This document shows positions 25,436 through 32,160 of a stretch of 64,000 nt of DNA, in pieces; the first letter of the stretch is position 1, and every line of letters begins with the position of its first letter. Made by a program: the position numbers and the translations under genes. The DNA comes from Streptomyces ardesiacus (GTDB lineage Bacteria > Actinomycetota > Actinomycetes > Streptomycetales > Streptomycetaceae). Under the pieces are notes generated by a model. That model did no database searches. It had not been told where the DNA came from and saw nothing but the letters and a program-made list of their open reading frames with translations. Where the stretch lies: assembly GCF_003112575.1 (NCBI RefSeq), contig NZ_BEWC01000008.1, positions 248,001 to 312,000 of the forward strand. The letters are read 5' to 3'.

Positions 25436-26890
25436 TCAGGCCGACTCGCCGGCCCGGGCCGTGATCCACTGCCACTGGGTGTACGAGTCCCAGGCGAACT
25501 GCGCCCCGTGCCGGGCGCCGTTGCCCGAGGCGCCGAAGCCGCCGAAGGGCACCACCGCCTGGTGGTTGACGGTCTGGTCGTTGATGTGGACCATGCCCGT
25601 CCGCAGCCGGTCGGCCAGCCGGAGCCCTCGTTCCAGCGACCCCGTGCGAACCGCCGCCACCAGGCCGTACTCGGTGTCGTTGGCGACGGCCACCGCCTCT
25701 TCCTCGTCCTGGACGACGACGACCGGCGCCACCGGGCCGAAGATCTCCTCGGTGAAGGCGGGCATGTCCCGGGAGACGCCGGTGAGGACGGTCGGCGGGT
25801 AGAACGGCCCGTCCGCGACGCCCCCGCACCGCACTTCGGCGCCGCCCGCGACGCTGTCGCGGACGATCGCGCGGGTGCGCCGCAGCTGACCGGCGTCGAT
25901 CATCGGCCCCAGGTCGACCGGGCCGGTCCACGGATCGCCGACGGTGAGCCGCCGCGCCTCCTCGACCAACCGGCGCACGTACTCCTCGGCGACCGCCGCG
26001 TGCACGATGTGCCGCCCCGCCGCCATGCAGATCTGGCCCTGGTGGAAGAAGGACGCGAAGGCGCCCGCCGCCGCGGCCGTCTCCAGAGGGGCGTCGTCGA
26101 GCACGATCAGCGCGTTGTTGCCGCCCAGTTCCAGCGAGACCCGCTTCAGGGCGCGCCCCGCCACGGCCCCCACCTCCCGGCCGACGGCGGTGGAGCCGGT
26201 GAACGACACCATCGCCACCGCCGGGTCGGACGTCAGCGCGCCGCCCGCGACCGCGTCGCCCGGCAGCACGTGCAGGACACCCTCCGGGAGCCCCGCCTCC
26301 TCGAACAGCCGCGCTACGACATAGCCGCCGGCAACCGGGGTACGGACATCCGGTTTGAGGAGCACGGCGTTGCCCAGGGCGAGTGCCGGGGCCACCGAAC
26401 GCAGGGCGAGCAGCAGCGGTACGTTCCACGGGCTGATCACCCCGACCACGCCGAGCGGCACCCGGCGGGCCGTGCTCGACCGGTCCGGCCCGCAGGGCAG
26501 GACCTGGCCGTGCGGCTGGGTCGGCAGCGCCGCCGCCTGCAGCAGCTCCTCCACCGCGTCCGCGATCTCGGTCTCCGCCTTCGCCCGTACCGCACCGCCC
26601 TCGCGGACCAACCACCGGACGACCTCCGCGCGGTGTTCCTCCAGCACGGCCGCCGCGCGCCGCAGGACGGCCGCGCGGGCGGCGGCGGGCAGGGCGCCCC
26701 ACGCCGGCTGTGCCCGTGCCGCGCCGGCCGCCGCACGCGCGACGTCCGCCGCGTCGGCGACACCGGCCCGGGCGAGCGTCTTCCCGGTCGCCGGCTCGAC
26801 CACCTCGACGACGGCATCGCCGGACGCGGACCGCCAGCCGTCGCTGAACACCGTCCCGGCCAGCCCCGCCGTGTCGACCAGGCTCGTCAT
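25436..26890 (-). CDS. Aldehyde dehydrogenase (aryl aldehyde, benzaldehyde-dehydrogenase-like)
   Basis: 484 residues from the ATG at 26890, which overlaps the stop of the decarboxylase by 4 nt. NAD(P)-binding segment PWNVPLLLALRSVAPALALGN-like region near 150-170, FTGSTAVGREV, catalytic Glu in LELGGNNALIV, and catalytic Cys in FHQGQICMAA. The neighbour upstream is a benzoylformate-decarboxylase-like enzyme, so the expected substrate is 3,5-dihydroxybenzaldehyde and the product 3,5-dihydroxybenzoate, the starter for the type I PKS. It is the last gene of the dpgA-dpgB-dpgC-decarboxylase-dehydrogenase operon and abuts the opposing adenylation-like gene with no spacer. Confidence 0.88.
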   Translation of the reverse strand: MTSLVDTAGLAGTVFSDGWRSASGDAVVEVVEPATGKTLARAGVADAADVARAAAGAARAQPAWGALPAAARAAVLRRAAAVLEEHRAEVVRWLVREGGAVRAKAETEIADAVEELLQAAALPTQPHGQVLPCGPDRSSTARRVPLGVVGVISPWNVPLLLALRSVAPALALGNAVLLKPDVRTPVAGGYVVARLFEEAGLPEGVLHVLPGDAVAGGALTSDPAVAMVSFTGSTAVGREVGAVAGRALKRVSLELGGNNALIVLDDAPLETAAAAGAFASFFHQGQICMAAGRHIVHAAVAEEYVRRLVEEARRLTVGDPWTGPVDLGPMIDAGQLRRTRAIVRDSVAGGAEVRCGGVADGPFYPPTVLTGVSRDMPAFTEEIFGPVAPVVVVQDEEEAVAVANDTEYGLVAAVRTGSLERGLRLADRLRTGMVHINDQTVNHQAVVPFGGFGASGNGARHGAQFAWDSYTQWQWITARAGESA

Positions 26891-28677
26891 GCCGTTCCTC
26901 CTGACGTCGTGAAGGCTCCTCCCGTGTGTCCGTGCGCGAGTCGCACGCCGTCGGCGTGGCCCGTGACGCGGGCGTCGATGAGGACGGGTTCCGTTCCCGC
27001 GGCGGCACGCGCCACGGCCTCGGTGAGGTGGTCCGTCGAACGGGCCCGCACCGCGGTGATGCCGAAGAACTCGGCCACGCGGGTGAAGTCGAGTTCCGGC
27101 GGTGCGAGATCCAGGCCGTCGGGGCCGTCCGGTGTTCCGTCCCCGAGGCCCAGCAGGCCCGTGGCGGGCGCCAGGTCGAGGCGGGGCGGGGTGAGCTCCA
27201 GGCCGCCGTCGCCGCGGCGGGCGGCCCGGCTGCGTCGCCGCCGGGCGGCCGTCTCCTTCAGGGTCCGGTACTCGCCGTTGTTCAGCACCACGAAGGTGAC
27301 CGGGACGCGGTAGTGGGCGGCGCTCCACAGCCCCTGGAGCCCGAACAGCGTGCAGCCGTCGCCGAGCACGGCGACCACCGGGCGGCTGGGGTCCCCCATC
27401 CGGGAGCCGATCGCCGCGCCGATGCCGGAGCCGAGTCCGCCGCCCACGGTGTGGACGTAGGAACGGGGACGCTCCAGCGGCAGCACGCTGCGCAGCAGCA
27501 GCCCGCTGGTGATCGCCTCCTCCACCACGACGGAGTCCGCCGGGAGCCCGGAGACGACGGCGTGCGCGGCGGCCAGCGGGTCCATCGGGGCGTCGCCGCG
27601 CCCCGCCAGCGCGCGCTCGCGCACCCGCGCACGGGCGGCCTCGTGGACGGGACCGATCGCCTCGATGCGCGACGGCGCCTGCGGCACCTTGCCGGCGAGC
27701 TGCGAGGCGAGCGCCGCGAGCGTGGCCCGGACTCCACCGGTCAGACCGAGCACAACGGGGAAGTTCCGTCCCGGTTCCCCCGGATCGCTGTCGAGCTGGA
27801 TGACGTCGGTGCCCGCCGGAATCGGCGACCCGGGTTCGTAGTGGTGCGCCATGAACGCCCGGGTGCCGGCGATGAGCACCACGTCATGGCCTTCGAGAGC
27901 GGACCGGATCGCCGAGTGGCGGGCGTCGAGCATGCCCGCGTAGAGCGGATGCACGGTGGGGAAGTCCACGCCGTCGTGCATCGGCTGGTGGAACACGGCC
28001 GCACCGGTCGCCTCGGCCAGCGCCACCAGTTCGGCCACGGCGCCGTCGCGTCCCACCCCGTCGCCGGCGACGATCCCCGGTCGCCGTGCCGCGGCGAGCC
28101 GTTCGGCGGCCTCCGGCCACCCGGCGGCGGGGCCCAGGCCGCCGAGCCGGGATCTCGGCGCGGGCGGGGCGACCGGCGTCTCCTCCTCCAGCAGATCCAT
28201 GGGGACCGAGAGGAAGACCGGGCCCGCGGGCGGCTGGACGGCCAGCGCGAAGGCCCGGCGGAGCATGACCGTCAGGTCGTGGGCGTGCTGGACGTCGAAG
28301 GCGTGCTTGACCGCCGCCCGGGCGATCCCCACCAGGTCGCCGGAGAGCATGGGGTCCTGCGCCAGGTGACGGCGGTCCTGCTGCCCCGCGGTCACCACCA
28401 GCGGCGTACGCGACCGGCAGGCGTTGAGGAGGCCGACCACGCCGTTGGCGAGCCCGGCGGCGATGTGCAGGCTGACGAAGGCCGGGCGGCCGGTGGCCCG
28501 GGCGTATCCGTCGGCCATCGCGACGACGGAGGCTTCCTGAACCCCGAGGACGTACTGGAGGTCGGGAGCCGCCGTGACCGCCTCGACGAACGGAAGTTCC
28601 GTCGTGCCCGGGTTGCCGAAGACCCGGGTCACGCCTTCGTCGCGCAGCACCTCCAGCATCGCGTCGACCGGCTTCAC
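26887..28677 (-). CDS. ThDP-dependent benzoylformate-decarboxylase-like enzyme
   Basis: 596 residues; GTG at 28677 overlapping the dpgC stop (GTGA). The N-terminal PYR domain has VFGNPGTTELPF with the conserved Glu and VQEASVVAMADGYARATG. The PP domain has the ThDP/Mg motif VLGDGCTLFGLQGLWSAAHY to NNGEY. FGNPGTTELP and LQGLWSAAHY-type sequences are characteristic of benzoylformate decarboxylases. The product of the upstream DpgC is 3,5-dihydroxyphenylglyoxylate, a ring-hydroxylated benzoylformate, so decarboxylation to 3,5-dihydroxybenzaldehyde is the natural role. An Arg-rich insert of about 60 residues follows NNGEY and is longer than usual. No Dpg aminotransferase (HpgT) is nearby, which fits diversion of the glyoxylate into this branch. 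Confidence 0.9.
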   Translation of the reverse strand: MKPVDAMLEVLRDEGVTRVFGNPGTTELPFVEAVTAAPDLQYVLGVQEASVVAMADGYARATGRPAFVSLHIAAGLANGVVGLLNACRSRTPLVVTAGQQDRRHLAQDPMLSGDLVGIARAAVKHAFDVQHAHDLTVMLRRAFALAVQPPAGPVFLSVPMDLLEEETPVAPPAPRSRLGGLGPAAGWPEAAERLAAARRPGIVAGDGVGRDGAVAELVALAEATGAAVFHQPMHDGVDFPTVHPLYAGMLDARHSAIRSALEGHDVVLIAGTRAFMAHHYEPGSPIPAGTDVIQLDSDPGEPGRNFPVVLGLTGGVRATLAALASQLAGKVPQAPSRIEAIGPVHEAARARVRERALAGRGDAPMDPLAAAHAVVSGLPADSVVVEEAITSGLLLRSVLPLERPRSYVHTVGGGLGSGIGAAIGSRMGDPSRPVVAVLGDGCTLFGLQGLWSAAHYRVPVTFVVLNNGEYRTLKETAARRRRSRAARRGDGGLELTPPRLDLAPATGLLGLGDGTPDGPDGLDLAPPELDFTRVAEFFGITAVRARSTDHLTEAVARAAAGTEPVLIDARVTGHADGVRLAHGHTGGAFTTSGGTA

Positions 28678-30068
28678 GAGCCGCTTCCCGTACGCCGCTC
28701 GCGGGACGTGCCGGCGCTGAACCGGTCCACCTTGTCGATGACGTCGGCGCTGTACAGCCGCAGTGCCTGTTCCAGCGCGAACTCGGCGGCATAGGCGCGC
28801 AGGTGGTCCACCGGCTCCTCGGCGACGTTGATCATGTGCCGGTTCGGGACCACGGCCGGGCTCGCCAGGCGGGCGACCGCAGCCTCGATGCTCGCGTCCA
28901 TCATCTTGGGATCGACCACCTCGTCGCAGACGGCCCCCGCCTCCGGCTCGCGCGCCCAGAGCTTGCGGCCGGACAGGATGACCTGCCGCGACAGCCGCCC
29001 GCCGGCGAGCGCGGTCAGCCGCAGGTTGGCCATGCCCGGGACGATGCCCTCCTGGGCCGCCGGAAGACTGAAGTAGGAGTCGGCGGCGGCGACGACGTGG
29101 TCGACGGCGAACAGCACCTGCATGCCGCCACCGATCGCGAAGCTGTCGACCGCGGCCACCCACGGCTTCTCCACCAGGGCCCGCGGCCAGGCGCCGTCGA
29201 CCCGGACACCGCGGATCAGCTTGTGGAGATGGCCGAGTTCGCGGCGGAGCAGGAAGTCCACGAACGAGATCCGGCCCTGATGCAGGTCGACCAGATTGAT
29301 TCCGGCGCAGAAGACCCGACGGCCCTGGTAGCGCGGGTGGGTCATCTTCCCGCCGCGCAACACCCCCACCTCGACACGGTCGTCGAGCAGGGCGAGGTCG
29401 ACCGCCGTCTCCAGGTCGTCCACGAGCTGGTTGTCCTCGGCATTGAGGAAACGGCCGTTGCACAGGGTGAGGTGGGCCGCCCGGTCCACGCGCTCCAGCC
29501 GTACGGTGCCCAGGTCGAGGCTTCCCGTCCGGTCGAACTCGCCCAGCAGCGAACGGGCGCGCCGGGTGGGCCGCAGCAGGGCCTGCATCAGATGAGGGCC
29601 GGCCTGCGGCGACCGCAGCACCCAGTGGAAGAACAGGCCCTGGTCGATCTCCCGTCCGTCCTTGTCGGCCTGCGTCGCGCACGCGCGTTCCGCCGCCATC
29701 TGCGTCTCGGTCGGGGTGAGGCCGGGAAAGGCCTCGGACGCGGCCGTCACCAGCTCGGACAGCGTGCGATGCTCCCGCAGGCCCCCCGTCAGCTCCTCGT
29801 AGACGCGCTCGGCGTGCAGTTCCAGGAACGCGCTGCGCAACCGCCGCTGGTCGTCGAAGACCTCGGTGGCGAGCTGCTGCTGACCGGGATCCCGTCCGGG
29901 CTTGGCCGGGAGTTCCCCGAGCAGTTTCTCGGCCTCGGCGGTGTACGTCCGCAGCGCGCCCGCGTCGGCCAGCAGGGAGCCGCTGAGGACCGGCGTCCGC
30001 GCGGACCAGTGCGCCGCGACCGCGACGGGGCGCGCCGTCGTGCGGCCCGCTTCTCCCGTGCCGCTCAT
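28674..30068 (-). CDS. dpgC: DpgC-like 3,5-dihydroxyphenylacetyl-CoA dioxygenase
   Basis: 464 residues from the ATG at 30068 (a GTG one codon earlier is possible); the start overlaps the dpgB stop. An N-terminal helical region of about 190 residues precedes a crotonase-fold domain with GRRVFCAGINLVDLH, FAIGGGMQVLFAVDHVVA and LPAAQEGIVPGMANLRL, a layout particular to DpgC. DpgC is a cofactor-independent dioxygenase that turns 3,5-dihydroxyphenylacetyl-CoA into 3,5-dihydroxyphenylglyoxylate with loss of CoA. In glycopeptide clusters this feeds dihydroxyphenylglycine; here the next gene is a decarboxylase, pointing to 3,5-dihydroxybenzoate. The length agrees with known DpgC proteins. Confidence 0.93.
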   Translation of the reverse strand: MSGTGEAGRTTARPVAVAAHWSARTPVLSGSLLADAGALRTYTAEAEKLLGELPAKPGRDPGQQQLATEVFDDQRRLRSAFLELHAERVYEELTGGLREHRTLSELVTAASEAFPGLTPTETQMAAERACATQADKDGREIDQGLFFHWVLRSPQAGPHLMQALLRPTRRARSLLGEFDRTGSLDLGTVRLERVDRAAHLTLCNGRFLNAEDNQLVDDLETAVDLALLDDRVEVGVLRGGKMTHPRYQGRRVFCAGINLVDLHQGRISFVDFLLRRELGHLHKLIRGVRVDGAWPRALVEKPWVAAVDSFAIGGGMQVLFAVDHVVAAADSYFSLPAAQEGIVPGMANLRLTALAGGRLSRQVILSGRKLWAREPEAGAVCDEVVDPKMMDASIEAAVARLASPAVVPNRHMINVAEEPVDHLRAYAAEFALEQALRLYSADVIDKVDRFSAGTSRERRTGSGS

Positions 30069-30781
30069 CACGCGTCGCCCCGGGCGCCCGCGAGTGCGTT
30101 CCTGGTCCGGCGCAACGTCCGGTCGCAGGCGGCGAGATGCTTGCCCAGCGCCTCCTCGAAGGCGGTCGTACCGGCCTCGCTGACCAGCTGGCGACGGATC
30201 GCGAGCTCGGCGGGTTCCAGCCGGGCGAAGCGCCGGGCCAGACGTGCGGCGACGGCGGCCGGGTTCTTGGCCGTCTGGTCGATCAGCCCGATGGCCAGGG
30301 CCCGCTGCTCGGACAGCTCGGCGCCGAACAGGACGAGCCGGCGGGCGTGGAGGCCGCCGAGCTGGTGGGTGAGGCGGTGCAGAGCCATGCCCGCCCAGAC
30401 GCCGTCGTGGGTCACCGGCACGGCGATGCGCAGCCCGGGCGTGCCGATGCGGTGGTCGGCGGTGAGGAGCACGTCGAGGGCGGGGCCGCTGCAGACCCCC
30501 TCGACGGTCACGATCTTGGGGTACCGGCCCTGTTCGAGCCGCCGCAGAGCCTTCTCCCAGCGGCTGACCAGGTCGATGCCGACGTCCCCGGGCCAGTCCT
30601 CCGCCGGACCCGTGCCGTGCAGCCGGATCACGGCGCTCGTCGTGCCTCCCGCGTCTTCCAGCCGGTCGCAGAGGGCGTTGACGTCGGCGATCAGCAAGGG
30701 GCACAGCGGGCGCGTGCCGTCGATGTCGAGGGTGTGGGGGGTCGTCGCGGTCGGGCTCGGGGCGAAGTGCGAGGCAGACAT
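30068..30781 (-). CDS. dpgB: DpgB-like enoyl-CoA hydratase family protein
   Basis: 237 residues; ATG at 30781 with CAGGA upstream. A short crotonase-fold protein with TVEGVCSGPALDVLLTADHRI in the oxyanion region and a C-terminal helical part. DpgB works with DpgD to speed dehydration and aromatisation of the DpgA tetraketide product to 3,5-dihydroxyphenylacetyl-CoA. It lies between dpgA, from which it is separated by a G-rich repeat, and dpgC, which it overlaps. The partner dpgD is far away, at 51993, on the other strand. Confidence 0.9.
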   Translation of the reverse strand: MSASHFAPSPTATTPHTLDIDGTRPLCPLLIADVNALCDRLEDAGGTTSAVIRLHGTGPAEDWPGDVGIDLVSRWEKALRRLEQGRYPKIVTVEGVCSGPALDVLLTADHRIGTPGLRIAVPVTHDGVWAGMALHRLTHQLGGLHARRLVLFGAELSEQRALAIGLIDQTAKNPAAVAARLARRFARLEPAELAIRRQLVSEAGTTAFEEALGKHLAACDRTLRRTRNALAGARGDA

Positions 30782-30805
30782 GTCCGATTCCTGATCGTCG
30801 GTGTC

Positions 30806-30910
30806 GGGAAGAGCCGGGGCGGGAAGGGCCGGGGGGCGGGAAGGGCGGAGGGCCGAGGGCGGGAAGGGCCGAGGGCGGGAAGACCCGGGAAGGGCCGGCG
30901 GAAAGCCGGG
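30806..30910. repeat. Purine-rich degenerate tandem repeat between dpgA and dpgB
   Basis: About 105 bases almost entirely G and A with scattered C on the plus strand, built from repeats around GGCGGGAAGGGCCGAG. On the minus-strand transcript of the dpg operon it is pyrimidine-rich. Multiple G-runs of three or more could form a G-quadruplex on the plus strand. It fills most of the 142-bp gap that separates otherwise tightly packed genes. Confidence 0.8.
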
Positions 30911-30923
30911 GGCACGGGGCCGT

Positions 30924-32009
30924 TCAGTAGCGGACGAGCGCCGTCTCGAGCGTCGAACCGGGGCCCATCGTCATGAGGACGCCGTAGTCGCCGGGGCGTG
31001 TCCGGCCCTCCCGCAGCTGCTGCTCGTACGAGAACAGGAAGGAACCGCTGGAGAGGTTGCCGTAGTCGCGCAGCACGTCCGTCGTGTGCCGCACGTCGTG
31101 CCGGGTGAGACCGAGGTTGACCGACACCGAGTCGATGACCTTCTTGCCTCCGGAGTGCACCAGCCAGTGTGCGATCTGGCTGCGCCGCAGCCCGGTCCCG
31201 GCGAGCAGGTCCGAGACGACGCGCTCGGCGTGCGCGCCCACCACGTAGGGCACGTCGCGGTCCAGGTAGAAGCTGAACTTGCCCTGCTCCTCGTCCCAGT
31301 CGTAGCGCATGGCGTCGACGGCGTCGGGAACGATGCAGCTCGCGTACTTCAGAACCTGCGGGCCGGGCTTCTCCGGGTCGTACGAGACGGCGATCGCCGC
31401 GGAGCCGTCACCGAAGAGGCTGTTGACGACGGAGGTGCGCATCGTGCCGTCGAAGACGTACGCGGCCGAGCACACCTCGATGCACACCATCATGGCGGTC
31501 TTCCCCGGGTTCGCCGAGGCCCAGCCGGTGGTCGCGTTGAGGGCGTTGAGACCGGCGTTGCAGCCCATGCCGACGATGTCGAGACGGCCGCAGTCGGTGG
31601 GAATGCCCAGCTCCCGGATGAGCAGCGCACTGAAACCGGGCGTCAGCAGACCCGTCGACGTCACACAGACCAGGTAGCCGATGTCACTGACCGCGGCACC
31701 GGTCTGCTTCAGGCAGGACTGCAGCGCACGGGCGCCCATGTCGACGCCCCGGGCCTTGTGCTTGGCGAGCAGTTCGCCCTGCGTCTCCATCCGCGGCCGG
31801 CCGTCGTCACCGTTCGGCGGAACGGTCAGAAAACGCCGGTCTATCGCGCTGTTGAGGAAGACGGAACGGATCCGCCGGTCCTCGATCGCGTACATGTCCA
31901 GGAGATCCTGCTGCGCATAGGAGGAATCCGGGGTGGCGGTACCGACTCCGAGAACGGTCGGACCGCTCCGTGTTGCCACCCAGGGGACCGTGTCTTCACT
32001 GAGGATCAT
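30924..32009 (-). CDS. dpgA: DpgA-like type III polyketide synthase
   Basis: 361 residues; ATG at 32009 with GAGGGG upstream. Chalcone-synthase-fold enzyme with nucleophile in VGMGCNAGLNAL (Cys150), His in WLVHSGGKK and Asn in RDYGNLSSGS, completing the Cys-His-Asn triad. GNLSSGSFLFSYEQQLREGRTRPG-type C-terminal sequence, read in parts, resembles DpgA. DpgA condenses four malonyl-CoA to a C8 chain that, with DpgB and DpgD, becomes 3,5-dihydroxyphenylacetyl-CoA. It is the first gene of a five-gene operon read toward 25436, and lies 129 bp after the end of the LAL regulator gene on the same strand. Confidence 0.95.
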   Translation of the reverse strand: MILSEDTVPWVATRSGPTVLGVGTATPDSSYAQQDLLDMYAIEDRRIRSVFLNSAIDRRFLTVPPNGDDGRPRMETQGELLAKHKARGVDMGARALQSCLKQTGAAVSDIGYLVCVTSTGLLTPGFSALLIRELGIPTDCGRLDIVGMGCNAGLNALNATTGWASANPGKTAMMVCIEVCSAAYVFDGTMRTSVVNSLFGDGSAAIAVSYDPEKPGPQVLKYASCIVPDAVDAMRYDWDEEQGKFSFYLDRDVPYVVGAHAERVVSDLLAGTGLRRSQIAHWLVHSGGKKVIDSVSVNLGLTRHDVRHTTDVLRDYGNLSSGSFLFSYEQQLREGRTRPGDYGVLMTMGPGSTLETALVRY

Positions 32010-32138
32010 TCTCGTGCCCCTCGCTCATTGTCGGTGGAAAGGCCTTCGATGCTCTGTGAAAGAGTCACGAATTCAGCCTAGTTGAACAATACGGAGCTGC
32101 GGATACCCCTCCTTCTGTGAAGGCAGTCACCGTAGTCG

Positions 32139-32160
32139 CTAGGGGGAATAGGGGGCTGTT
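32139..32160. promoter_or_regulatory. Candidate LAL-responsive motif upstream of dpgA
   Basis: GGGGGAATAGGGGG (within 32142-32155) overlaps the end of vemR and lies about 130 bp ahead of dpgA. AATAGGGG recurs at 41319-41326, next to the PKS promoter. The CTAGGGGGAAT part (from 32139) resembles a half-site of the CTVGGGAWWTCCCBAG element known for the LAL-like regulator PimM. The evidence is only the shared motif and its position. Confidence 0.3.

Noticed and set aside
25436-32009. Glycopeptide antibiotic or feglymycin-type cluster because of dpgA, dpgB and dpgC
   Set aside because: No HpgT aminotransferase and no peptide synthetase that would use dihydroxyphenylglycine. The next genes are a decarboxylase and an aldehyde dehydrogenase, and a type I PKS with an aryl ligase is present.
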